The position numbers and the translations under genes are program-made. From Victivallales bacterium (GTDB taxonomy: Bacteria; Verrucomicrobiota; Lentisphaeria; Victivallales; GWF2-38-69), in assembly GCA_021733985.1 (NCBI GenBank), contig JAIPJT010000017.1:1-46583 (forward strand): DNA of 46,583 nt. Reading direction: 5' to 3'. Under the pieces are notes generated by a model. The model ran no database searches and was not told the origin of the DNA. It saw only the letters and a list, made by a program, of their open reading frames with translations. Positions 18,400 through 25,975 of this stretch are shown here, in pieces. Numbering within the stretch: position 1 is the first letter of the stretch; each line of letters starts with the position of its first letter.

Positions 18400-18924
18400 A
18401 TGAAAAAATTTGAAGGAAAAGTATTATTTTTAGATAGATCAGATATAAACACAGACGAAATAATACCCGCGAAATACCTGACAGAAATTTCTAAAGAGGC
18501 ATTGAAACCGCACCTCCTTGAAGATTTAAAAATTGAAGGCTTTGCTCCGGATAAAGATGTTAAGGATAAAGGCGTAATAGTAACAAAAACGAACTTCGGC
18601 TGCGGTTCTTCACGTGAACATGCCCCGTGGTCACTGGAGGTAAATAATATAAATGTTGTTATTGCTGAAAGTTTTGCAAGGATTTTCAGGCAGAATATGT
18701 ATAACTGTGGTATGCTTGCAATAGAACTTCCAGAGGAAACGATAAATAAAATTTTTAATAAATATTCCCGGAAAGAAACTTATATTAAAGTGGATATCGA
18801 AAATTCAGTTATAAATATTGCAGCTGAAGGTGAGCAGGAAGAAATAAAGTTTTCATTAAAAGGCTTTGACAGAGATTTGATCCTTGCCGGAGGCTGGGTC
18901 GATTATGTTGACAAAAAATATTAA
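18400..18924 (+). CDS. leuD: 3-isopropylmalate dehydratase small subunit (LeuD family)
   Basis: Small, swivelling subunit partner of LeuC. From ATG 18400 it has 174 residues. GAAAGGA at 18384-18390 gives good spacing and excludes the upstream in-frame starts. Motifs: DINTDEIIPAKYL near the N-terminus and NFGCGSSREHAPW, which lines the active site. The loop after YL (here YLTE) helps choose substrate in this family and does not match the textbook isopropylmalate or homoaconitate versions, so specificity is open. It follows leuC after 18 bp, clearly as one operon. Confidence 0.9.
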   Translation: MKKFEGKVLFLDRSDINTDEIIPAKYLTEISKEALKPHLLEDLKIEGFAPDKDVKDKGVIVTKTNFGCGSSREHAPWSLEVNNINVVIAESFARIFRQNMYNCGMLAIELPEETINKIFNKYSRKETYIKVDIENSVINIAAEGEQEEIKFSLKGFDRDLILAGGWVDYVDKKY

Positions 18925-19270
18925 GTTGTATTTTAGAAACAAAATTTAAATAGAATAACTTTTCGTCCAATTTAACACTATATTTGAATGCATCTTATCA
19001 GTTGATATTAGACCATGTTTTGTTTGCATTTGCCCAACTTGTAAATTGAAAAAATTTTCAAAGTGTACAGGTTTTTCTGTGTTTAATATATTAAAAGCGC
19101 TTTGGGGAGTACTGCTAAGCAAGTATTGCAGTCAGGAAAAAATAATAATATCATTTCCAGTTAATACCAGAGGGAAAACGTTATGGTCCAAAGCCGAAAC
19201 AACAAGGTACTCATTTAGGTTTATATAGCTTTTTCTATTCCTTTAAAAGGAACTTACACAGAAAGCCTTT
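18925..19270. other. Intergenic region between convergent leuD and purQ
   Basis: About 345 bp. A 60-codon frame at 19046-19228 has no ribosome site and no recognisable composition, so I do not call it. TTCCTTTAAAAGGAA (19236-19250) is a small perfect palindrome near the purQ stop. I see no strong terminator or repeat copy. Confidence 0.4.
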
Positions 19271-20071
19271 TTACAGCTTTTCTTTTATATATTCTACTGC
19301 GTTTCTAAAAATTAGTGTACCTGCTCCTTCACACCGGAGGGTTCCGGATTCTTTAGCGGTTCTCCAATTTGGGTGGTTATAAGGTGATAGATATGCTTCA
19401 GGGTGCGGCATAAGACCAAAAATTCTGCCGGTAGGATCACATATCCCTGCAATGTTGTTTAATGAACCGTTCGGATTATACGGGAATTGAGAAGTAGGCC
19501 GGCCGTTTTTGTCGGCATATCTGAAAGCAACCAGGTTTTCTGATTCAAGTTCATCCAGGATATCTTTTTCTGCTACAAATTTGCCTTCTCCATGTCTGAT
19601 CGGCAGTTCAATTTTATTTATATCTTTTATGAAAACGCATGGGGATTCAGGGTTAGTTTTCAAAGTAACCCATGAATCTCTGAATACTCCGCTGTCGTTC
19701 CAGTCCAGAGCTACCTTCTGAGATGTAAAATAATTTTCTTTCAGCCCTGGAAGCAAACCCATTCTGATAAGAGTCTGAAAGCCGTTGCATATTCCAATAA
19801 TCAGCTTTCCGCTTTTTATGAATTCAGTAATCTGTTCCTTTAATCCATATTTGACTTTATTTGCAAAAACGGTTCCTCCTCCCAGATGGTCGCCAAAAGA
19901 AAACCCGCCGATAAAAGATAGAATATGATAACTGTTTAAAATATTTTTTTCTTTCAGTATGTCATTAAGATGTATTAAATCACTTGTAGCTCCGCAGTAA
20001 TCAAATGCTGCTTTGGTTTCAGTTTCACAGTTAAGACCGTAGCCGGTTATAATTAAACTTTTAACTTCCAT
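19271..20071 (-). CDS. purQ: Phosphoribosylformylglycinamidine synthase glutaminase subunit PurQ
   Basis: Class I glutamine amidotransferase that supplies ammonia to PurL in purine synthesis. The 266 residues hold the triad Cys95 in GICNGFQ, His223 and Glu225 in MPHPE, with GGFSFGD and HGEGKF typical of PurQ. It is longer than the roughly 220 residues of Bacillus PurQ and resembles the amidotransferase part of single-chain enzymes. PurL and PurS are not adjacent. It converges on leuD. Confidence 0.93.
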   Translation of the reverse strand: MEVKSLIITGYGLNCETETKAAFDYCGATSDLIHLNDILKEKNILNSYHILSFIGGFSFGDHLGGGTVFANKVKYGLKEQITEFIKSGKLIIGICNGFQTLIRMGLLPGLKENYFTSQKVALDWNDSGVFRDSWVTLKTNPESPCVFIKDINKIELPIRHGEGKFVAEKDILDELESENLVAFRYADKNGRPTSQFPYNPNGSLNNIAGICDPTGRIFGLMPHPEAYLSPYNHPNWRTAKESGTLRCEGAGTLIFRNAVEYIKEKL

Positions 20072-20766
20072 TTTATCAAGCCTTTATATTATCCTGAAAT
20101 TATTCAGAGATATCTGTTATTATGATTAGATATTGAACGAAAAGGTTTCATGTTTTGAGGTATATACCAAAGTGTAAGCGGTTTTTTTAATCCGGCGTAG
20201 TTCCGCAATAACGAAAACGAAGCCGGAATGGTTTTTGTGTTTCGTAACTGAACTTGGACACACATTTTATTTTTCTACCTTATCATTCGATACAGGTCAT
20301 ACCGTATGGTGTGATGGTTAAATAAATCAAAACGTTTTGGGTATAAGCAAGAAAATTACTTGTACTGAGTTTAATTTCAATATTTTTTTTAAATTAAACC
20401 GGAAAATAACAGTTCGGTCATTTCAGCTACTACGGGTAATTATTTTATTTTTAAAGAGACCATAACAGAAAAGATATTTTAAGTTATGTCAGAGGCTAAT
20501 GAATAAGTTTTACTTGGAAAGTATACATTTTAAAACAAATATACAATGTACAACTGGTGAGTAAAATTAAATTATTTTTTACCTTAATATTGAAATTAAT
20601 GAAAGTTTTTATGTATAATACAATTAACAATTGTAGAGCGTGAGAGCTTTTTGTGTAATTTATAAATTAGACCTAAAACCGTATGATATTTTATAAAAAA
20701 ATTAATTTTAACCTGAATTCAAAGATTTAGGTTTAAGTTAAAAAAACTTTACCGGAGGCCCAATAA
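20072..20766. other. Long intergenic region between purQ and the chagasin-like gene
   Basis: About 695 bp between divergent genes. It contains a full copy of repeat family 1 (20163-20345). The remaining 420 bp are very AT-rich, with no defensible open frame; they probably hold the promoter of the lipoprotein gene. CCGGAGG just before 20767 provides a strong ribosome site for that gene. Confidence 0.5.
20163..20345 (+). repeat. Dispersed repeat family 1, full copy B
   Basis: Compared with 42373-42535, bases 20191-20293 differ at roughly 10 of 103 positions by eye. Bases 20282-20317 are also exactly present in reverse at 172-207. The left part can form an imperfect hairpin (TCCGGC at 20191-20196 with GCCGGA at 20222-20227). 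TATACC-AAA at 20163 and TTTGGGTATA at 20336-20345 are near-perfect inverted ends, which would suit a small mobile element. Confidence 0.85.
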
Positions 20767-21201
20767 ATGTTCCAAAATAAGCAAAACTTTAATAGACTGT
20801 TTCAGAGAATTTTGTTAATTCTGATATTGCTTAGCGTTGTGTTGACAATAAACTCATGTGCTTTATTTACTGAGAGCAGAAGAATTAATCTTGCAGGAGA
20901 GAGTAATGGTAAAACTATCAAAGCAGAAGTAGGGGATACTATCACAGTTAATCTTGCCGGAAATCCTGAAACCGGATGTGCCTGGATTCTAAAAAAGTAT
21001 GATGAAAAGAAAATAAAGTTTCTTAGTGTCCAGTATAAAAAAAGCAAATCCGAACCGAATAAATCCCAGTGGCAATGGATTTCAAGGTTTAAGGTAATAA
21101 AAACCGGTGAAAGTAAGATTGAATTTGTATATAAACATCCCTGGGAAGAGAATAAGCAGTCATTCGAAAATTATTATATAATAATTTCGGCAAAAAAATA
21201 A
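20767..21201 (+). CDS. Chagasin-like (I42) protease inhibitor lipoprotein
   Basis: A 144-residue protein with a signal peptide and lipobox ending at Cys31 (INSC), so probably a lipoprotein. The mature part matches the chagasin/I42 fold: a strand with VGDTITVNLAGNP, the loop NPETGCAW (66-73; usually NPTTGYxW), and later FKVIKTGESKIEFVY and HPWE, which corresponds to the RPWE loop. Chagasins inhibit papain-like cysteine proteases. Whether the target is the cell's own or a foreign protease is unknown. The Tyr-to-Cys change in the first loop is unusual. It is 6 bp ahead of the MobA-like gene, suggesting co-transcription. Confidence 0.82.
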   Translation: MFQNKQNFNRLFQRILLILILLSVVLTINSCALFTESRRINLAGESNGKTIKAEVGDTITVNLAGNPETGCAWILKKYDEKKIKFLSVQYKKSKSEPNKSQWQWISRFKVIKTGESKIEFVYKHPWEENKQSFENYYIIISAKK

Positions 21202-21207
21202 ATTTTT

Positions 21208-21786
21208 ATGCAAAGCAATAAACTTAAGATATCAGCATTAATTTTAGCGGCTGGCAAGGGAAGTCGTATTGGTCTTCCCAAATGGAAACTGGAGTATAAC
21301 GGGATATCATTCCTGAACATAATAAAAAATAGTTTAAAAAAAAACGGTATCAACTGTATTTACTGTACATATAGAACAAACTCAAAACCTGATATCTCTG
21401 AAATATATTATTTAGAAAATAAAGAGCCTGAATTAGGGATGTTCTCCTCTGTTTATTATGGGACAAGAGAGGTCAGCTCTACTGACGGTATTTTAATATG
21501 GCCCGTTGATCACCCGTTTGTAGAAGAAAATACAGTAACTGTCCTATTTGAAAAATTTATTAAAAACCCTGATAAAGTAATCAAACCCATATTTGAAAAA
21601 GCAGGAGGGCACCCGATTATTCTTCCATGGAAGTTGATAGAAAAAATAAAATTCCGGGATTATAATGGAGGGCTAAGGCAGTTTATTAATGATTCCGGCA
21701 CAGATATTTTAAAGGTACCGCTGGCAGACCCAAATATATTAAAGAATATAAATACTAAAACTGACCTGCATTTTAAACAACTTTGA
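21208..21786 (+). CDS. MobA-like NTP transferase (MocA family)
   Basis: A 192-residue nucleotidyltransferase of the MobA/MocA type. It starts ALILAAGKGSRIG.PK (nucleotide-binding loop, 13-24), with WPVDHPF (metal-binding Asp101) and GHPIILP. Family members attach CMP or GMP to molybdopterin or act on other phosphosugars. A cofactor role would fit the aldehyde:ferredoxin oxidoreductase 4 kb away, but no other cofactor gene lies nearby, so this is inference. The start ATG is only 6 bp after the chagasin-like gene, with no obvious ribosome site. Confidence 0.78.
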   Translation: MQSNKLKISALILAAGKGSRIGLPKWKLEYNGISFLNIIKNSLKKNGINCIYCTYRTNSKPDISEIYYLENKEPELGMFSSVYYGTREVSSTDGILIWPVDHPFVEENTVTVLFEKFIKNPDKVIKPIFEKAGGHPIILPWKLIEKIKFRDYNGGLRQFINDSGTDILKVPLADPNILKNINTKTDLHFKQL

Positions 21787-21894
21787 ACTAAGCTTTACGG
21801 TTTAGATTTACCAATTGCAATAAAACAAAACTATATACATATTATGCAAAAAACTTGATATTAGAGGTTAACTGTTTAATTTATAGTAAATAGT

Positions 21895-22042
21895 CAACGC
21901 TGTTGAATGAAGGCAAAATTATCGATTTTGCTTAGTTTACGGAAACAGGGGACTGGACCCAATCACCACCGCACATTCTGTGGTTTATGGCGGAAATTAA
22001 TCCTTTGTTTCCAAAAGCATAATCCTTAATTCAATGACATTG
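21895..22042 (+). mobile_element. Miniature inverted-repeat element, family 2 (copy D)
   Basis: The ends CAACGCTGTTGAATGAAGG (21895-21913) and the reverse complement of 22024-22042 (CAATGTCATTGAATTAAGG) match at 13 of 19 positions. The interior from about 21904 to 21955 aligns with the minus strand of 33016-33200, sharing CAAAATTAT, GATTTT and GGACTG blocks, and again around CATTCTG and AATCCTT. It is flanked by AGTAAATAGT (21885-21894) and AGTGATTCGT (22043-22052), 7 of 10 identical, which may be a decayed target duplication. It has no coding capacity. Confidence 0.7.
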
Positions 22043-22084
22043 AGTGATTCGTAATAAACAAAAAATAGATGATACGCAATAATT

Positions 22085-23020
22085 ATGGAAAAAACAGATA
22101 AACTTTATATTGCCGGACACAAAGGCATGGTCGGTTCTGCGTGTCTTAATTTATACAAAAGAAAAGGCTTTACCAATATAATAACTAAGGATAGCAAAGA
22201 ACTGGACCTTCGCGACTCTCATACAGTTTCATTGTTTTTTGAAACAGAAAAACCTGATTATGTAATACTTGCAGCAGCAAAAGTCGGAGGTATTAATTAC
22301 AATAGCAAACATCAGGCTGAGTTTCTATATGATAACCTAATGATTGAGGCTAATGTTATCCATAATGCGTACTTAAACGGCGTTAAAAAACTTTGTTACC
22401 TGGGGAGTTCCTGTATATACCCCAGCGACTGCCCACAACCCATAAGGGAAGAATACCTCCTTACAGGCCCTCTGGAACCGACGAACGAAGGTTATGCTGT
22501 AGCGAAGATAGCAGGTTTTAAGCTGGCGTATTATTATGCTAAACAGTATGGATTTAACACTATTTCTCTTATGCCGTGCAATCTTTATGGTGCTAATGAC
22601 TGTTTTGATCTTGAAAAATCACATGTTTTGTCTGCTCTGGTCAAACGTTTTGTAGACGCTGTGTCAGAAAAGAAAAGCTCAGTTAAACTCTGGGGAACAG
22701 GTATAGCTAAGCGTGAATTTCTGAATGTCCAAGACTGTGCCGAAGCTATTTATTATCTTATGGAAAACTGGAGTGACCCAAATTTTATAAATATAGGCAG
22801 CGGCAGAGAAATATCTATTGAAGATTTAGCTTTATTAGTAGCAAAAGAGACTGGTTTCAATGGGAGTATACAATGGGATTCAACCAAACCTAACGGAATG
22901 CTCAGAAAATGTATGGACGTTTCTAAGCTTAAGTCGACAGGTTTCAAGCCTAAAATATCTTTAAATGAAGGCATAAAAGAACTTATTAAAGAGTATAAAA
23001 AACTCAAAAATAAAAATTAA
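22085..23020 (+). CDS. fcl: GDP-L-fucose synthase
   Basis: An extended short-chain dehydrogenase of 311 residues that converts GDP-4-keto-6-deoxymannose to GDP-L-fucose. Motifs: the dinucleotide loop AGHKGMVGS, AAAKVGGI, GSSCIYP with the catalytic Ser, and YAVAK with Tyr and Lys. GIAKREFLNVQDCA and WDSTKPNGMLRK follow; the latter is typical of Fcl/WcaG. The partner GDP-mannose dehydratase (gmd) is not in the window. With cysD and the uronate epimerase nearby, it suggests fucose- and uronate-containing, perhaps sulfated, surface glycans (inference). Confidence 0.93.
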   Translation: MEKTDKLYIAGHKGMVGSACLNLYKRKGFTNIITKDSKELDLRDSHTVSLFFETEKPDYVILAAAKVGGINYNSKHQAEFLYDNLMIEANVIHNAYLNGVKKLCYLGSSCIYPSDCPQPIREEYLLTGPLEPTNEGYAVAKIAGFKLAYYYAKQYGFNTISLMPCNLYGANDCFDLEKSHVLSALVKRFVDAVSEKKSSVKLWGTGIAKREFLNVQDCAEAIYYLMENWSDPNFINIGSGREISIEDLALLVAKETGFNGSIQWDSTKPNGMLRKCMDVSKLKSTGFKPKISLNEGIKELIKEYKKLKNKN

Positions 23021-23131
23021 TAGGAATTGAATTTTATCAATGGAAAAAAGTAATTAATTATTTTTTATCTGATAAATTAAAGTATCAATACTGACATATT
23101 TTTCAAAAAATTAAACAGAAAAGCACTAATT

Positions 23132-24043
23132 ATGGAATCAAATTATAAAATTACTCATTTGAAACAGCTCGAATATGAATCAATTCAGATTATCAGGGAA
23201 GTGGCGGCAGAATTTAGCAATCCTGTTATGCTTTACTCTATCGGTAAAGACTCCTCTGTAATGTTGAGGCTGGCACAAAAAGCATTTTATCCAGCAAAAA
23301 TTCCCTTTCCGCTAATGCATGTTGATACTAACTGGAAATTCAGAGAAATGGTATTGTTCAGGGATAGAATGGCAAAAGAAGCCAACTTTGACCTGATTGT
23401 CTTTAAAAATCCTGAAGGTCTTGCAAATAATATTAATCCATTTGATCATGGTTCAGAAAAACATACCCAGATCATGAAAACCGATGCCCTTAAAATGGCT
23501 ATGGATAAGTATGGTTTTGATGCAGCGTTCGGAGGCGCAAGACGCGACGAGGAAAAATCAAGGGCAAAGGAAAGAGTTTATAGTTTTAGAAATAAATACC
23601 ACCAGTGGGATCCTAAAAACCAGCGCCCTGAACTCTGGAATATTTACAACAGTAAAATTAATAAAGGTGAATCTATAAGAGTTTTTCCTCTTTCAGATTG
23701 GACAGAACTTGACATATGGCGTTATATCCAAAAGGAACAGATCCCTATAGTACCTCTCTATTATGCAAAAGAACGGCCGGTTGTAGAACGTGAAGGAGCA
23801 CTCATTTTAGTTGACGATGACAGGATGAAGCTTGAATCGAATGAACAGGTTATGATGAAAAAAGTAAGATTCCGTACACTTGGATGTTATCCTTTGACGG
23901 GAGCTGTTGAATCTAATGCGGAAACACTGGAGGAAATCGTACAGGAAATGCTTCTGACAACTACCTCAGAGCGGCAAGGTCGCGTGATTGACTATGATGG
24001 TGCCGCTACTATGGAAGAAAAGAAAAAAGACGGTTATTTTTAA
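23132..24043 (+). CDS. cysD: Sulfate adenylyltransferase small subunit CysD
   Basis: The 303 residues match CysD, the ATP-sulfurylase subunit that makes adenylyl sulfate. It has the PP-loop [10 protein letters not shown] (36-45), [36 protein letters not shown] and [13 protein letters not shown]. CysD normally needs the GTPase CysN, and cysN normally follows directly. Here the next gene is on the other strand 1 bp after the stop, so CysN must be encoded elsewhere or be missing. Next to fcl, its product may feed sulfation of polysaccharide or assimilation. Confidence 0.95.
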   Translation: MESNYKITHLKQLEYESIQIIREVAAEFSNPVMLYSIGKDSSVMLRLAQKAFYPAKIPFPLMHVDTNWKFREMVLFRDRMAKEANFDLIVFKNPEGLANNINPFDHGSEKHTQIMKTDALKMAMDKYGFDAAFGGARRDEEKSRAKERVYSFRNKYHQWDPKNQRPELWNIYNSKINKGESIRVFPLSDWTELDIWRYIQKEQIPIVPLYYAKERPVVEREGALILVDDDRMKLESNEQVMMKKVRFRTLGCYPLTGAVESNAETLEEIVQEMLLTTTSERQGRVIDYDGAATMEEKKKDGYF

Positions 24044-24044
24044 A

Positions 24045-24674
24045 CTAATTTTTATCCTGCACAAATAACATAGGGAAGATAATGTCGCTTAAACAGCATG
24101 GCACCCACACGGCAATTAAAAGAAAGGTAAATATTAATATATAAGAGTATAATGACAACTGGACCGTCATAGCTAAGATAATATGGAAAGTTGATGCCCA
24201 GGTACTCAGCAGTACATGTCCGGCATGCGGGAATTTCGTTTTAGGCCATAAATAAGCAGTTAATACACCGAGAAAGGCAAGCGGATTTACAAGCCACCAT
24301 TTTTCAATGAAGCCAAGATGGATGTGCCTATTTGGTAAATTCAGTATCATCTCCCCTATATAAGGAATTATACAGTCACTAAGTGTTGCTATCCCTATTG
24401 AGCCAGCATAGCCTATTACAAGCAATGAAAGAAAATTACATCTTCCGGAGACACACTTCTTTCCAAAATGTTCACATTTATGCAGTTTAAAAATGGCTGC
24501 TGTAACAAGTGCGCTTAGATAAACATGCAGGGGATGCAGGATATAGAATATTTCAAAAGCAATATTTTCAGGTAATTTTCTGAAAACAAGAACAATTAAA
24601 ATTCCGGAAACTGCTCCCAGGGCAGTAAAAGGTAAATGACCTTTAAGTTCAGGGATTATTTTTTTAATTCCCAT
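24045..24674 (-). CDS. Unidentified polytopic membrane protein rich in His and Cys
   Basis: I do not recognise this 209-residue protein. It has about six hydrophobic segments (about 15-31, 44-63, 82-98, 130-145, 155-173 and 176-194). Between them lie candidate metal-binding residues: His47 and His50 (HPLH), His65, Cys67, His69, Cys74 and Cys79 (KLHKCEHFGKKCVSGRC), His116 and His118, His150 and His153 (PHAGH), His164, and Cys193-Cys194. WWLVNPLAFLG looks structural and conserved. It might move or bind a metal ion or be a small oxidoreductase anchor; there is no supporting context. It converges on cysD with a 1-bp gap and diverges from the epimerase gene. Confidence 0.75.
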   Translation of the reverse strand: MGIKKIIPELKGHLPFTALGAVSGILIVLVFRKLPENIAFEIFYILHPLHVYLSALVTAAIFKLHKCEHFGKKCVSGRCNFLSLLVIGYAGSIGIATLSDCIIPYIGEMILNLPNRHIHLGFIEKWWLVNPLAFLGVLTAYLWPKTKFPHAGHVLLSTWASTFHIILAMTVQLSLYSYILIFTFLLIAVWVPCCLSDIIFPMLFVQDKN

Positions 24675-24805
24675 AATTTATACCTCTGCAAAAAATATTA
24701 TAATTTTAGCTGATTAATATAACTTAAATTGTGTGAATTTACATGAAAATTTTACAGAAGCTAAATAATTTTTATATACAGCTTTTGTTTGGGGATTTTT
24801 TTATA

Positions 24806-24834
24806 TTGTAATATAAAGTTGTTAATATTATACT
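24806..24834 (+). promoter_or_regulatory. Candidate sigma-70-type promoter for the epimerase gene
   Basis: TTGTAA (24806-24811) and TATACT (24829-24834) are separated by 17 bp, about 35 bp ahead of the ATG at 24870. An AAAGGA ribosome site lies just before the start. In such AT-rich DNA chance matches are common. Confidence 0.35.
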
Positions 24835-24869
24835 GCATAATAAACAAATTAATAAAAGGAAATAATTGA

Positions 24870-25862
24870 ATGCATAATAATTATATTATAGTTACCGGCA
24901 GTGCCGGGTTTATAGGTTTTTCACTATGCAGAGAGCTTTTAAAGGAAGGACATAAAGTTATAGGAATAGATAACTTTAATGACTACTATTTACCTGTACT
25001 TAAAGAGGGCAGGGCTGAGCTGTTGAGGAAAAACAAAAATTACATAGAAAAAAGAGTTGATTTGGATGATTACAAGGGATTGGCCGCGGTGTTTAAAGAA
25101 TACAAAATAGAAACAGTTTGTAATCTTGCGGCACAGGCCGGGGTAAGGTATTCTATTGATCATCCATTTGTTTACGAGAAAAGCAATGTTTCAGGGTTTC
25201 TTAATATACTGGAACTTGTCAGGCATTTTGAGGTGCCAAGGCTTGTATACGCTTCAAGTTCAAGCGTATACGGAGGTAATAAAAAGGTTCCTTTTTCAGA
25301 AGCCGATCCTGTGGATAATCCTGTTTCTCTTTATGCAGCAACAAAAAAGGCTGATGAGCTGATGGCTCATTGCTATTCGCATTTGTACGGTTTCCAAAGC
25401 ATTGGATTAAGGTTTTTTACCGTATACGGCCCATGGGGACGTCCTGATATGGCTTTATGGTTGTTTACAGAAGCAATTACTTCTGGGAAACCTATAAAAG
25501 TATTTAATTACGGAAATATGAAAAGAGACTTTACCTATATTGATGATATAATTTCCGGGGTAAAAGCTTCCCTGTTTAAAAATGGTCTTAAAAATTACGA
25601 AGTTTTTAATTTAGGGAATAATAATACTGAACAGCTATTAGATATGATTTCTGTTATTGAAAACGAGCTGGGTATAGAGGCCGAAAAAGAGATGCTGCCT
25701 CTGCAGCCGGGGGATGTCCCTGCTACTTATGCTGATATTGAAAAAGCTCAAGCTAAGCTTGGCTTTAAACCAAAAACAAAAATTGAGGCTGGCATACCTC
25801 AGTTTATACAATGGTATAAACAGCATTCTTCTCTGGTTGAAAAAATTAAATCATCAAGATAA
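24870..25862 (+). CDS. UDP-glucuronate 4-epimerase-like NAD-dependent epimerase
   Basis: An extended short-chain dehydrogenase of 330 residues. The NAD loop is TGSAGFIGFS (9-18), with DNFNDYYLP after it. NLAAQAGVRYSI and SSSSVYGGN follow (catalytic Ser), as do YAATKKADE (Tyr and Lys) and RFFTVYGPWGRPDMA. RDFTYIDDI and LQPGDVPATYAD complete the pattern. The combination NLAAQAGVRYS/GRPDMA/QPGDVxxTxAD is characteristic of UDP-glucuronate to UDP-galacturonate epimerases (CapI/LpsL type). It supplies uronic acid for surface polysaccharide. Two hairpins follow its stop. Confidence 0.9.
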   Translation: MHNNYIIVTGSAGFIGFSLCRELLKEGHKVIGIDNFNDYYLPVLKEGRAELLRKNKNYIEKRVDLDDYKGLAAVFKEYKIETVCNLAAQAGVRYSIDHPFVYEKSNVSGFLNILELVRHFEVPRLVYASSSSVYGGNKKVPFSEADPVDNPVSLYAATKKADELMAHCYSHLYGFQSIGLRFFTVYGPWGRPDMALWLFTEAITSGKPIKVFNYGNMKRDFTYIDDIISGVKASLFKNGLKNYEVFNLGNNNTEQLLDMISVIENELGIEAEKEMLPLQPGDVPATYADIEKAQAKLGFKPKTKIEAGIPQFIQWYKQHSSLVEKIKSSR

Positions 25863-25901
25863 AGCAGTTTCATTGTTTTATGTATGAAGTATGGAAGCTT
25901 T

Positions 25902-25928
25902 GTCGAGGTATTATTATAATACCCCGAC
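25902..25928. terminator. Strong stem-loop after the epimerase gene
   Basis: GTCG-A-GGTATTA and TAATACC-C-CGAC form a near-perfect 11-bp stem with a single internal mismatch. The loop is tiny. It lies in the 113-bp gap between convergent genes; a second hairpin follows. Confidence 0.6.
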
Positions 25929-25935
25929 ATTTAAT

Positions 25936-25960
25936 AAAACAGAATCTTAAATTCTGTTTT
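25936..25960. terminator. Bidirectional intrinsic terminator
   Basis: AAAACAGAAT (25936-25945) and ATTCTGTTTT (25951-25960) form a perfect 10-bp stem with a CTTAA loop. The stem carries its own A and T runs, so it can work on both strands. It serves the epimerase (plus) and the aldehyde:ferredoxin oxidoreductase (minus). Confidence 0.75.
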
Positions 25961-25975
25961 ATACAACAAGAAAGC

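Noticed and set aside
19046-19228. 60-codon plus-strand frame between leuD and purQ
   Set aside because: No ribosome site, no recognisable motif, and it lies in a gap between convergent genes where chance frames are expected.
20072-20766. Possible tRNA or small RNA in the long gap
   Set aside because: No cloverleaf, TTCGA-type arm or other RNA signature was found; the only structure is the repeat copy.
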